DNA of 64,000 bases from Eopsaltria australis. Its lineage: Eukaryota; Chordata; Aves; Passeriformes; Petroicidae. Under the pieces are notes generated by a model. The model saw nothing but the letters and a program-made list of their open reading frames with translations. It ran no database searches and was not told where the DNA came from. A program made the position numbers and the translations under genes. The stretch covers positions 372,001 to 436,000 of the forward strand of contig JAVTVJ010000490.1 in assembly GCA_034509425.1 (NCBI GenBank), in the 5' to 3' direction. Shown one piece after another: positions 48,261 through 60,758 of the stretch (positions are counted from its first letter, which is position 1; each line of letters opens with the position of its first letter).

Positions 48261-51200
48261 CTTTTTGTATCCTGATCCCCCAAACACTGTTTGCCACAGC
48301 CTGTTTGATCCAGAGAAACTTCTAAACAATAGCTTGACATAACTCCCCACCACCTGAGACAAAAATAAATGTTTCTGAACCCTGAAAATCCATCTGCAAT
48401 TTTTAAGGGTTGTTTTGAGATTTGGAGTCAGGCATGGTTCAGGAAGGAATTATACAGGCAGATTTTATCTGGCTGTTTCTGCCTAATTTCATTCCTGAAA
48501 ACTAATTCTCTTTGTTGGGAATGCTCTTCCTTTGAATGAAGAATTTAATATCATTATGGTTTGCTTTCTTTTCCCCTATTTTTTTATGAAGTAAAACCAT
48601 TTATTATTTCACACCACATCACTGAGCTTTTCTGTCATATTTTTCATCTTCTTATCATAAAATAAGCTTAACTGACTGGTGGGTAAGTCTAAATTCCATA
48701 TAGTGAGACAGGATCCATTTCTTTATTCCACCAGTGTGGGCAGACAGTTTTATGTATTATTTCAGTTTATTATTTCTGCTTAAACAAAGGTTTAAAGCAC
48801 TTCTTTAAGTTCCTTAATATATTGGATTTAGGTTTGTTCTACATCTTTTATATGGGAAATGCTGTCTGGAGATTGGAACAGCAACCTGAGAGTCAAAAAT
48901 ACTAAATGGGACTTCTGAGGTTATGGGCAATTTCTGGTAGATGAATTTGTAATTATTTTGTTTTGATTCCTGCTATGGAAACAGGGAAGGAATTGGGGAT
49001 GCTTTCCAAGGAGAGCCATGGCTGGTTAAACAGCAATCTTTGTTTATAATCTGCATATTAGTGGAGGGTTTGCAGACCCTTGGAGAAGAAAATGTAAGAG
49101 AAGCTCAACAACATCCAGGGGCTTGAACTATTCCAATTCTGAGACCAAGCTTTGTCCACACCTGAGTGCCCAAAGTTTCTGTTGCCTGGGTCAAACATGG
49201 CATTGATAAATTCCTGCCTTGGAAATCAGGAGTGTCAGGCACCTGCTGGGGGAAAGGGAGCCAGCTGGAAATGAAACAGGAAAATCAAGATGCTCAGAAC
49301 TCAGCTGGGAAATGCTCTGGGCAGTCTCCCCTAACTTTGAACCCACTTTCAGTGGGAGGTTGCACAGGACACATCAGAGGTTCATTTCCAATCTGAATTA
49401 TTCTAAATCATTATGAGTCCCTGGTCAATTTATAGTCTGTATTTTATTAAATTTTATGACATTTCTGATCTTTTTAATGAAGGCTTGTAATGAAATTTGG
49501 GGAATTTGATAACTTTGTTAATCCATTAAACTGGAATGCACACAGTATTGATCTGTGTATGTGAGGGGTAACTCCATCCCAATCTGACATTTGGAAATGA
49601 GGGACATGTTTCCCTTAATTTATTTTATCTTTTCCTCTTCTTTTTCTTTTCTTCCTTCATGAAGTACTATTTTCTGCAGCTATTTAATCCATTGATTTAA
49701 TGCACAAGGAAGTGTCAGTCACTGAGGAATATCCTGTCACTTCACACAGTTTTTCCCAGGTTTCTCAATGGAAATGTGGATGGGTGCTTTAAAATTATCC
49801 CTGTAACTAGAATTTGGCCCAAAAAAAGCCCTAAATATATATAGGAATGTAAATAAACACAAACCCAAACTAACAAAACATTTCATTTAAAAAAATGCTA
49901 CAAGAGGAGGTTTCCACAGTGTTAAAGCACCTTTTCTTCTCTGTTTTCTTCTGGGAAAAAAAACACAACATTTTTGGTAAATCAATCTAGCATCTTGGGA
50001 TGTTTCAGGTTTTTCTTATGGTGTATTTTCATAAAACACTCATTAATTTAAAAAAATACCTGTTCTACTCATGGTGACTTTCTGAATGTGACAGTCCCAG
50101 CTCTCTTCCAACAACAAATTGGGCAGATTAAGTTGTCCCTGTGTCACACCAGGAGAAAATGAAGGAAAACTTCAGAAATTCAAGAGGCTCAGAGAGTCCC
50201 GAGTGCAGGAGCAGAAGAAAATCTCTTACTTAGGAACGTTTCCTTACACTTTTCAAGCCTGCTTTGCCTGTCTTGGGTCAGAACTGCCAGCACTTGCTGG
50301 CCCTCTACAAAATCCATGCAGTGTCCTTGAAAAAGGCTTCAGTGCCTCCCCAGAGCCCTTCAGCCCTCCTGCAGGAGGAATAGCAATGAGGGAAGGAATG
50401 CCAGACTCCAGGAAGAAAGTCTTCACTCTAATGCACTCTTTATCCTCGGGTTTTGTTTGTAATGCCATGGAAGAATCTGCTGTGGATTTAAAGGTTTGAG
50501 GGGATTTTGTTCAATGACTACAGAGGGGTATTTAAGGGCTTGGGCCAGGTAATATTTAAGCAAACTTGTAATTGGTGAGCTCTGGGCTGGCCTGCACCTT
50601 GTGACAGAGGTAGGGATGGATGTTGTGTGAGTTGGTGATGCCTTTTTGAGGGTTAAAAATGGACCAGGTTTCCTGTGTCTTTATTTTACCTGCTAGAAGA
50701 AAACATTCATGAAGTCTGTGAAACCCAGTCAAGATGCAGATGCAAAAAAGCACCAACAGGTTTTCATTTTTCTGTCTTTCCTTTAGTTGATACTAGTGTG
50801 CTTTTCAGTCACAAACAAAGATCTGAGATTTTAAAAGGCTATTCTTCCTTCACTGAATTTCAGTGCTAAGTTCATCTTGCAGATGGTTTCATACGGCAGT
50901 AAAATAAGAGCAAAAAGATTCTGCCTTCCTAATTTTTCCAGTCAGTGCTTCAAATGGGTGTTCAAGTGAGCTCTGCCTATGTCCATTAAACTGCACATGA
51001 GACTGGAGGTGTCCAGCACTCAGAACCCTCCTGTCCTCACGTGGGCATTGGCAGAAAAGACTTTTGCCCAGAGATCTGTCTGTTCCTGCAGAGGAAATTT
51101 CCCACCCCGCAGCATTTGTGTGACACAGACATCAGGAGCTCCCAGCTGACTCTCCTGTCTTCACCAGCATCTCTCCAACACTCAGCTCCAGAGAACATTT

Positions 51201-51944
51201 GGTCCCTCTGGGTTATTCCTGGAGCATCTGCTCAGGGCAGGTGCTTCCCCTCCAGCCCTGCATCACACCAGGGTGTTGTGTTATCAGTTTGCCCTGATTT
51301 TGGGGGATTTTAAGTGGTTCTGAAATACTCTGATGTGCACCAAAGGTGACTGCCCAGCTGGCTTTAGTAAGGTGTGGGAATCAGGAGTAAAAAGCAGTGC
51401 AGTGTTTCAGGGAATGGGATTTGGCAAAGCACTTCATTGAGAGCCTGCTTGGTGCCCATGGGGAGCAAAGCTGAGAGGCCTGGGAGAGGCTGGTGGCTCT
51501 GCTGCAGGAGGCAACAATCCACCAGAGGAGAAAAATTCCTTTGGGACAGCAACCTTAAGGAATGATAAATAGATGTTTAATTTTCTTTCCTCAGAGCAAA
51601 TGCTTGATTTTTCTCCCCCAGCTCCTAAGCAGCATTCCTGTCCCTGAGGATTAATTAGGACCAAACACCAATATCCTGTTCAGTCCACACCCACTCCAGG
51701 CCCTGATGTGGACAGGGAAGCTGGAGCTACACAGGCTTTGTTGGCTGCAGGGCTCAGGTGAGTGCAGTGTGAATAACTCCAAGGAAACCCTGTCAAAGCC
51801 AACAGCTCTCTCTGGTCATCTCTTCCCACCTATGGATCTTAGAAAATACACGGAATATGCCCAAGCAGGGAAGTTGTCATTCTTGGCTTGGTGGAGCCCA
51901 CTTTGCATGGAAATGTCATTGTGGAAGTCTGCAGCTGAAAGAAG

Positions 51945-51978
51945 TTTATTTGTTTGTTTGTTTGTATATTTGTTTGGG
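51945..51978. repeat. TTTG tetranucleotide repeat
   Basis: TTTG units with one TATA interruption. A weaker complementary AAAC-type run lies about 140 bp downstream at 52095-52110. Confidence 0.85.
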
Positions 51979-52154
51979 TTCTGTTTCCCACTCCTAAGCA
52001 TGGTGTTGAAAACTTAATAGTTGCTAGGTTGAAAATCTGATTTTTCAGGGAAGTTTCCATGAGATCATATTGGTATAAAAGGGTAAATAAGAAAAACAAA
52101 CCAACAAACAAAGAACTGCCTCCAGAAAACTCCATTAGCAAGTGTCCACATGGC

Positions 52155-52176
52155 TTTTTTTTTTTTTGTGTGTGTG
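52155..52176. repeat. T13 homopolymer followed by GT repeat
   Basis: A T13 run passes directly into GTGTGTGTG, a compound microsatellite. Confidence 0.85.
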
Positions 52177-55100
52177 GAAATTTCAGTCAGGGTAATTACT
52201 GAGTAACCTGTTATATCAGCAGAGGGCATTTTGTGAATCTAATGGCCTCTCACCTCCTTATTCCTGGCAGGTGTCCCTGTCTTAAAAAGAAATTAAGTGA
52301 TAAGAAACAGAGAGGGACATAAATCCTGCGAAGTAGAACAGCAGGGACTCCAGCGAGGTGGATGCGATCAGCACATGAAATCCCATTATCTTTGGACCCA
52401 TTAGGCTTTAATAGAGTAAATCTGGAGAGGAGGATGCATAAGTGTAGGGAGATTCCATCAGGAGACTGAAAAATATTGTGGGAGTGAGCCCAGGACACGC
52501 AGACAGAGATGATTTTTTTGTTGATGGAATGCAGAGTACACATGGGGCAACTCCATGGAAATTTAAGTTGTAGTTGGGATATTCCTGCAAGAACAGAGTA
52601 GGATCTGGATATTGAGTTATATCAGCTCTCACAGGCTGAGGTGACTTTTGGTAAAGGTTACTTAAAATTGCAAGAGCAAGGACAGAATAGCACTGACATA
52701 TTTTTCTAAAAGGTCTGGTATTTAAATTAGTTAATAGTTTTCTTCTCAAAACCTTAAATTGGGAACTTCACCTGCTCTCTTGTTGAAGGGTTATTCCAAC
52801 TCCGGTACAGCAAGTCCAAGTCACACTCACAATGCAAAATTTCTTAGACCAATGGGCCTTTGTCAAGCTGAATGACAATTCAATTGTTTTTAATTGTTTC
52901 TAAACATCAATTTTATTATTACATATTTATTATTTGTTCAAAATCCACATTAGGTTTGCTGTTGGCACAGGATCAACCCCCTCAGTAATATCACATCCTC
53001 CAGATATCCCTGGTGGAGGAGAGTGGAAAGAACTTGAGATAATGTGGCTGGCAGCAAAGAAAAAAAAGTATGAGGAGAGCTCTGACACTGAAAGTGAGAT
53101 ATGAGAGTCAAATTCTGCTCACCACTGACAGTGGAGATAACAAAGGGAAACAATCAAGCTGGGCAGCTCAGGCTGGACCCTGAGTGAGACATTCCCATCA
53201 GCAGGGGAGGGTGCAGCAGAATTTGTTGCTCAGAGAAGCTGTCAGGTTTCCATCCTTGGTTCAGCATCCTAAACTCACCACACCTGATTCAATCTCATGT
53301 TTGTGGCTTTGTTTGCTTCAAGCAGGAGGCTCCTTCCAGGCAGGGAGGAAAGAATTAAAGCAGCAGAAGTTCATGACATTTCATAAACCCATCTTCACAC
53401 TCTACAATCATTACAAAGTTCACTGAATCTTTCCTCCCCTTGTTTATTGCTTATCTTTCAGTTTGCAGACTACATCTGGCAAGATATTCTTAGGAAAATG
53501 GTGTTCAGCACCTCAAGAAATTCCTGGGAAACCTCATAAATATATTTTCCTGACAGCCTGAAGGTCAGAACAGAATCCTTACCAGATTCCTCACTGCCTC
53601 CTGTCCAACAAACACCTCCTGAGATGGAGCCCAGCTCTCAGCTCACACAGCACCTTTACAGCTCACGGAGCTGCTGCTGCAACTCCTTTTTATCTCAGTA
53701 CACATTAACATATCTCCTTAGGCATGAGTAATCAGGGGAGGGATGTTGTTGTTTTCTGGAGAAAGGCCAAATATGTTTTTCAGCTGGTGTGTGATTTGGG
53801 GCAAGGAATAACAGCTGCAAAAGTGTTCTTTTATCTTGCTGGCTGCCTCTACTTCTGTTCCCCACAGCTCACAGCCAGCCTTGTTGAACAGAACACAGAA
53901 CACGAGACCTTTCCTCATATTCCCTTCTTATGGCTGCCCTGAGGACTTAAAAATGCCATCGAGTTGTCGAGGCTTAATAGGTTATCAGAGACATCTGAGA
54001 TGTCTGTGCATTTGTTTTTTATCCCAGGGCAAATGGCAGAGGATACAAATTATTCCAGACTCCCTTCATTGACAATAAATGAGCTCCTCCAGCCCAGGGG
54101 CTGTAGGCACACACTGAAACCACACAGCTAAAGTGGGCAGGGCTGTGGATATCCACAGCTGAGAATATTACCTGGCCCTTCATCTGTCATTTCAGAGAAA
54201 TGGGGGTTTTTAGGGCACAAGTCACCTGTCAGGTTTGAAAAGTCTATTTAGGGCAAGATGAATAATGCCCAGCAAGCAGCTCTTCCTTCCCATTATCCAT
54301 GCAGAGAAACCAAGCAAAAAGCTCCAATGGCACTGTGGCCACCTGGCCTGGTGAATCTCACTCACTGTCACTTTTTAAATCATCTTAATTGAGTGTCTGA
54401 CATTTAAGCTTGCAAAGGAAGAGGAGAAAAAGAGGTGTCACACACTGTCTGTGCTAATAGTTAATACCCCAGCAAGGAGACAATTTTGATTATTTTTTAT
54501 CAAGTTACTGTTCCAGGTTTGGTTTATAAATACAGTTATCTGGTATAATCTACAGATTTCAGGGCACTGAGTGGATTCTAAGTGACATTCTGAAGAAAAA
54601 AGTACCTAAAGGACACACGTGACAAAGGAAGAACAGGTTAAATGTCAAAACTTGGAAATGTCTGTCAGTAAAGGATCACTATTACATAGTGATATTAATA
54701 GGATATTTGTCAAGGTTTTCAGGAATTCGTGTTGGTCCTGATGCTGTTGAAGATTTCCTGCCACTTCCTGGGTACGGATAAAATGATGTGTGACAATGAG
54801 GACAGATGAAGGCAGGACAGCAGAGCCCAGACCTGTCCTTTTGATGCTTGTCACAGAAAATAATTTTCCTTTCCATCCTTGAGGCTGTGCTCTACACATT
54901 GACCACGTTCCACATCTGAGACAAGGACATGGAGAGGGTATTTGGCTCACTTCCTTCAGTTTTTCCCAAAAGTGATTGCCAGGAATGCAGGCCAAGCCTT
55001 CACCAGAGTGGCAGAGAGTGGAGGCTGATTCCCTGATGGGAACAGCCAGTATCTGGTCTAGCAGTGCTGGTTTCCTTTTTAACAAGAGACAAATTTGCAT

Positions 55101-55455
55101 CATGGACAGAAAATATATTTGGGGCTTTCTCCTCCACTATTCCTCTCAAGGAAAGAACGTGGGCAATTCAGTGACCCATTAAACTGTTTCTTTGGTGCTA
55201 ATTAAATGGAATGGTAATTAAATTTAACATCCAAAGTATATTGTCCTCTGAGGAACCCTCTAACCTTGTCCATCCTACTGCCTGGTGTCTCCAGACCTTA
55301 GAAAATTATGAGATTTAGGTCAGTTCTTCAAAACTTGTTTCTATGGCTGACCTAGTCACCCTTGGGAATTTGAAATCTTCCAAAGGATCTTGCTGGTCAT
55401 TCTGCCAGTGAGTAGAGAAGTCTCCCAATGCCTTCTGGCAGGCAAATTTTTTAAT

Positions 55456-55487
55456 TCAGTCCAGTCCTAACTCAGTCCAGTCCTAAC
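55456..55487. repeat. Exact 16-bp tandem duplication
   Basis: TCAGTCCAGTCCTAAC occurs twice, head to tail, without mismatch. Confidence 0.95.
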
Positions 55488-56843
55488 TATTTTTGCCAGG
55501 TGAAGCTGATTTAAATATCCAATTTGCCATAGTGGCAGTGGTGTACAGAGGGGAAAAGAAGCTGTGATAAAGCCTGGTTTGAACTGTGGAGTGCCAGGGA
55601 AGCAGAGGATCCAGCTTCAACTGAAGTTTGTGCAAGTTTTTCTCGTGGGATAAACTGGAGTTTGATCTGAAGTTGAAGAGTCTGAATGACTGAGCTGGAA
55701 TATATTTAAAAGTGTTTTCTATGTTCTATAGTCTCTCTCTGTGTCAGATGCCAGGTAATAAACTATTTCTTGTTTCTCTAACTGGCTGCTACAAGGAGGT
55801 GGTGAAGTAATGTAAAGCAGCTGTGAAAAAGGAGGGGCCAATTGGACAGTCCAATGTCAAAGAGAAAGATAAAATCATCTGCTGTGCTTGTGGGAACAAA
55901 ACAATTTGGGTTAGTACTCAAGTGTGTTTGCGGAGAGCATATTTGAGATTTGTAAACAGAATTATTCCCCGAGGAAAAGCCCTGCTAAAAGCCCTGCTCC
56001 CTGTGCAAGGAACCAAAATGCAGAGCAGCTCCCCAGCACATCCTGAACTTCGATGCCTGTGTTCAAACCTGTGGAAAAAAATGCTTCTACAGAAAGTGAA
56101 GACTGAGAATCTGTCACAGATATGATCTGACAAATATATTCATTCTCTGGACTGTTTGCACAAAGGAAACACAGTAAGAATAGCAGGATAAACCAGGGTT
56201 TCTTTAAAACCAGGAGTAAATATTTGCTGAACTCCTCTTGCATTTTTGTAGTTTAAAGGATCAAAAATAAAAACCACATGTACTCGATCTGCTCTGCTGT
56301 TTAAAGATTCTTCTTATTAATAAATCTACTTATTTTTAGTATTGCTAAAAATCTGATTTCCATGTTCTATGTGCATCCTGAAATAAAACGTTCTAACCCT
56401 TGGCTTATGCATCATTCCTTCAGGGGAATAAAGGTTTTCCTCAGCATAACAATCTCAGCTTTTTCACCATTTCTGAAGCACTTCACAATTTAGACTTGTC
56501 AACTGTTGACACTGAGGCAGCAAAATGCTATTGTGGTGGGTGGGTGTGGAATCTGAGCCAGCTGTCTCCCACATCCACTTCTGAAAGTGATGAACAGGGA
56601 GGAAAACAACCCTTTGGGCACTGTCAGGAACACTGCAGTTCAAAGGCAAAAGATTCCCCAAATTCCATGGCTGCACACACGGCAGTTCCAAGAATGGGAG
56701 CTGTAACTCCTCCCTCATTGGATTTTTTTGTATGGACTCTGGTGTATTTTTGTTTGGGTGAGTAAATGCCTGTGGGTTTATTAGTAGGGATCACCCCCCA
56801 CACCCTGGGATGGTGCCATCCCAGAAACCATCAGCCTCGTGAG

Positions 56844-57246
56844 TCATGGAAACATTTGGGTGGAAAAGGCCTCCAAGATCACCAAGTCCAACCATTAACC
56901 AGGTTCACCACTAAACCATATCTTCAAGTGCCACATCCACATGTCTTTCGAACATTTCCAGGGCTGGTGACTCCACCCCTTCCCTGGGCAGCCTCTTCCA
57001 GTTCTTGACAACTCTTTTTGTGAAGAAATTTTTCCTAATATTCAATCTAAACCTCTCATGGCACAACTTGAGGCTGTTCCTCTCATCCTGTCACTGATTA
57101 TCTGGGAGAACAGACCGGCCCAACCCTGGATACACGTTCCTGTCAGGGAGTTTTAGAGAACTGTAAGGTCTCTCCTGAGCCTCCTTTTCTCCAGGATGAG
57201 CCCTCCCAGTTTCCTCAGCTGCTCCTCATCAGATTTGTGCTCCCTT
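56844..57246 (-). mobile_element. CR1 LINE 3' fragment, about 400 bp
   Basis: Starting at CATGGAAACATTTGGGTGGA, the copy shows CTCCAAGATCACCAAGTCCA, TTCAAGTGCCACATCCACAT, CCTTCCCTGGGCAGCCTCTT and CTGTCAGGGAGTTTTAGAG. It then shows TGAGCCTCCTTTTCTCCAGG and CTCAGCTGCTCCTCATCAGA, so it extends about as far into the LINE as the copy at 42.1 kb. The terminal octamer at its left end is degraded. The element lies on the minus strand and is 5'-truncated. Confidence 0.96.
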
Positions 57247-57955
57247 GACCACCTTAAAAGCTGTTTTATTTCACTGCTTTCTTTCTGGATTCCTCGGTGT
57301 CCCACAAGTTTTGTTAACCTGTCAGAAGTTCAATGAGGAGAGAGTGATGAATTGTCACTTATTGCCTCTCAGCTGCAGGAAAGAAGCCATTTCTGGTACA
57401 TTTACATTTCTATTTGCAGAACTTTGGTTTGTGCTGCAGCTTCGATAATATTTACATAGGGGAACAAATCATATCAGAACCCTTCTTATTTGGTAAATAA
57501 CATCAGAAAATAAATTAGATTGAGAGATGGCCTATGGAAAAGGTTGCTCTGAGAGAGACTAATGTGATCCTAAGAAGGTTTGATCGAAAGAATTCCTGGC
57601 AATTTAATTTTTGCCTTCAAAACTATCAGTGTTTTATGGAAATGAGCACAGCACTTCAACAGGGCTGTAATGTCTGGTCAAGTCAGGGTCTGACTGAGGG
57701 AGCAACAGTTCACTGTTCATCCCAGGAGCTTTGGGACTGAAATTCAAATCACTCTCCTGTCAAATTCAGGCCAGGGATTTGTACTCACACTCCTGTATCA
57801 CCAAGGCATGCTGGTGCTGATTTGTCCTTTAGTCAGTCAATACCATCTAAGAACACTTTAGTAAAATAATTCTTTTTTTCTGCCATCCACCCACTGTCCT
57901 CTAGACTCTCTCAGCTTCAGCTTTCTGCTTATTTTCAGCCACACAGTTTTCATGT
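57247..57955. other. Unique sequence, no gene seen
   Basis: No splice-supported frame, repeat or RNA gene was recognised. Confidence 0.55.
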
Positions 57956-57958
57956 TAG

Positions 57959-58777
57959 CTGAATAACAATAATAAAACAATTATCAGACATAAAAGAACA
58001 GCTGTAGCACTGCCCAGGAGAGAGGATTGTGTGGGGATGTGTGTGTCTGAACAGGCTGGCAGTAATAGAGAAATGACAGCTCTTCTCCCAGTCAGTCACA
58101 GATCTTGGAAATATAAAGGCTCAATACCCAGGAAACAACATCCTGGTTTCATAAACACATTCACAACAGGGAAAAAGCTCTCTGGGAGGAGGCAAAATGA
58201 GGCTGCCACAGGCACTCACACATGGGCTGGCTGCTGTTGTTGGTATTATCACTGCAGGACCCTGCCAGCACCCTGGAGGGAAATTTGTCAGGAGATCTGC
58301 TGCAATAATCCTGCACCAGGCTCAGGTTTGATTAGCAGCCACTCTGGCCTGTCCAACGAGGCCAGGAACTGCCAACTCTCTAAAGTGCAATTCTCCTGCC
58401 TTTCTGAGTGCAGGGAAACCACAGCAGGATGGGAGCTGGGAGCTGCACCTCCTCTGGGACTGCAGAGAGCATTTACCCTCCACAAAAGCCTGTGGGGCAG
58501 GACAAAGAGCAGAGCAAAAATGTCCTGTCTGGTGTCGACTTGGGGTCACTGCTGGTCCGAATTCTTCACTCAGTGCTGGTCAGCAACTGTAGAGTCCTCT
58601 GGGTGCTACAGCAAGTGTGGAGGCCACAGAGGAACAGCTGATGGGACCCAGTGCTGTATGGGTTATCTAAAGGTGCCCAAGGAGGGTTGTTTTCCCCCAC
58701 TGATGCCCAGAGCAGTGTCAAGAACCAAAAAAGGGTTGGACAGCTCATTTTTAGTGAATATTGCAAAACAATCCTGA
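57959..58777 (+). other. Longest open frame in the window, function unknown
   Basis: One plus-strand frame is free of stops from 57959 to the stop after 58774, about 272 codons. The first usable ATG is at 58037, giving about 246 residues. The product is rich in Cys, Trp, Ser and Gly, with no signal peptide, membrane segment, domain or motif I recognise. There is no CpG island or promoter upstream, and it stops just before a CR1 tail at 58790. Its length is unusual for random sequence of this composition, but amino-acid content and lack of context make a chance or decayed frame more likely than a gene. Confidence 0.13.
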
Positions 58778-58789
58778 CAAAAAAAGAGC

Positions 58790-58875
58790 CCTTCTGGTGT
58801 CCCTGCCCATGGCAGAGGGATTGGAACTGCCTGATCTTTTAGGCTCCTTCCAACCCAAACCTTTCTGGGATTAGT
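58790..58875 (+). mobile_element. Short CR1 LINE 3' end, plus orientation
   Basis: GGTGTCCCTGCCCATGGCAG, GATTGGAACTGCCTGATC and GCTCCTTCCAACCCAAACC match the last 85 bp of CR1. The terminal octamer is degraded to TTTCTGGGATTAG. Confidence 0.93.
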
Positions 58876-60678
58876 AAGGACCAAGTAAAACCAGCACCTC
58901 ACACAATAAGTGGCAGAAAGCATCACACACAAGAATTCCTCCCTCTCCAGCAGGCTCTGGTGACTTGGAGCAGAAAACAACTCCTTGTTGTTCAATTAAG
59001 CCTGGTTCTTAGGAGCATAAAAGCTCCTTACTCAGAAAAGACTATTTACTGCTAATTGCTCCTTTCAGCTTGTAAACACAGCTCTTTGCAATCCAAGGAT
59101 AACTCGTGTGAAGAGCCATCCTCTTCCAAGAGGGGCACAGAAACCTGCCATGGCCTCTCAGAACAGGCTGGGTCCTCCATGTCATTTATCACATTCTGGC
59201 ACAAACTGCTGGGTGCAGGTCAAAGGTTGGGTGTTACTTTCTGAAGTGTTTTGATAGGAATTTTGGGGAGGTGGAAAGGGGAGAAGAGAAATGAGCAATA
59301 ACTGTTGGACCAGGGAAATTTACAAAGAGAAGCTGGAGAATAAATCACTCATCTAAGGGTATTTGTTCACTGTTGATGAATGTGTTACAATTCCCTTCAT
59401 GCTCTCTTTCCCTGTATTGCCCTGATCAAGTTAAGCTTGACCTTCTTTGTCTTTTTCAACATGACATTGGCTGTTTCTATTTTTATTGATCCATATAATC
59501 CCTTCATGGACTTGGTGACATTAATATCCTCAGGGGTCTGTCTGGGTTCCAAGTCACTGAGCTGTTTTGCTTTCCCTTTCCCATTTGTGCACAGCAATGG
59601 CATTGCTCCTGACAATTAATTCAATAATCCACTGGATTGAGGAACGCCTTCCCAAGAATCTTGTGTGAAGTGTCTTGTAAAAACATCAGGCTTGATTAGA
59701 CTTTCAAACTGAGCATTCTGAGCTGTCAGTGAGCTTTGTGGTTTAGCAAGTACAAACAAATATCCTGATTTAATCTGCCTAATTTAGAGCTGAAGGACTG
59801 TTATGAAACTATGAAAGAAACTAGAAAGCTATCACATGTTTTTTAATCCATAGGATTGGGAAGATTGCTAGTTTAAAAGATCACCCCAGTGGTACAGGGC
59901 ATAATTTGGTGATTAAGGGACAAATCCAAGGCTGGGATAAGGGTTGGGATGTTGAGATTATTCAAACTTGGCACCATTTGCTGACCAATAGGAAATGCTG
60001 AAGAGAAGAACACAGCAGAAACACTTCCTCCTCTCGATTCAAGCACGTTTGGGCAGTAGTTAAATACTGTCACAAAAAAAGGGTTCAGAGCCCAGAAGAT
60101 CCCTGGGGGTGGATGTCTGAATCTCACATGGCAAGGGGAGGCAGAGGAATATTTCCCTTGGATTGTAACTAGAATTTGCATTAAATATTGAGGAGGGAAA
60201 AAGATTCCCCTGACTTCCAGGTCTGTTAAGGTTTCCACTCCAACCTCTGCACAGTGCTTGGCTTGTAAGGTAATTGGAGCAACACCTGGGGCACAACTGT
60301 GTGCTTGAACCATCCTGACTGTTCTCTGCTTTACTTCAGCTCCTCAGAGACCTCATGCCTTGTCTTGGGGCTCTCTCCTGATGCTCAGCTGAAAACAACC
60401 TGACTTTACTCCTGGTCAAACCAATGCAAAAAGTGTAATTTTTCTGCCTAATTTTATTTTGTTCTGTCACCACAGTGGTGAAACATCCTCTTCATAAAAT
60501 CAGAAGGAAAAGCAAAATCTGACTATGACTTGAGCTGGATGCCTGGATCCAATCTGGTTTAGTATCTTGAGCTTCCTTTCCTTCACAGAATTTACCTCGA
60601 GCTGCTCCTGGGCAAAGGAGGACGGATTTAGACTGTTTAAAGCTGCCTTTCTAAAAATAAACCGACTAAAGCACTCAC
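58876..60678. other. Unique sequence, no gene seen
   Basis: Several short frames are present on both strands, none with a domain or splice support. Confidence 0.5.
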
Positions 60679-60758
60679 CATGAGGGTCCTGCAGCTGCTG
60701 GGATGTCAAGGAAGAATTTGAAAGTTTGGCTCCACCTTCAGGGTCAAAAAGCCTCGTG
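60679..60758 (-). other. Exon-like interval on the minus strand (speculative)
   Basis: On the minus strand GCGTTTCCCATTGTGTCAG precedes the interval and CATG|GTGAGTGC ends it, so both splice sites fit consensus. The 80 nt are open in one frame (1 nt, 26 codons, 1 nt). They read TRLFDPEGGAKL and then a Ser/Gln-rich run, which looks protein-like. I cannot assign it to a known protein, and no second exon in compatible phase was found nearby. Confidence 0.2.

Larger units (their letters stand above)
44319..56843. other. 12.5 kb without recognisable retroposon or gene
   Basis: This is the longest stretch without a CR1 copy that I can recognise. It holds simple repeats only: T14 at 46530-46543, TTTTA at 48236-48260, TTTG at 51945-51978, T13 plus GT at 52155-52176 and a 16-bp duplication at 55456-55487. 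The plus strand at 47490-47900 is G- and purine-rich. A donor-like GCTCAG|GTGAGT lies at 51756 without a clear acceptor. A weak CR1-like match (CAGAGAAGCTGT then CCATCC) near 53230-53270 is below my threshold. Confidence 0.45.

Noticed and set aside
53225..53272. Possible old CR1 piece (CAGAGAAGCTGT ... CCATCC)
   Set aside because: Two short matches with an unrelated spacer and no 3' terminus. Too weak without an alignment.
54682..54876. Minus-strand frame with CxxCxxC-like spacing resembling a zinc ribbon
   Set aside because: Only one cysteine cluster, no second half of a zinc-binding site, and an alternative overlapping frame of greater length.
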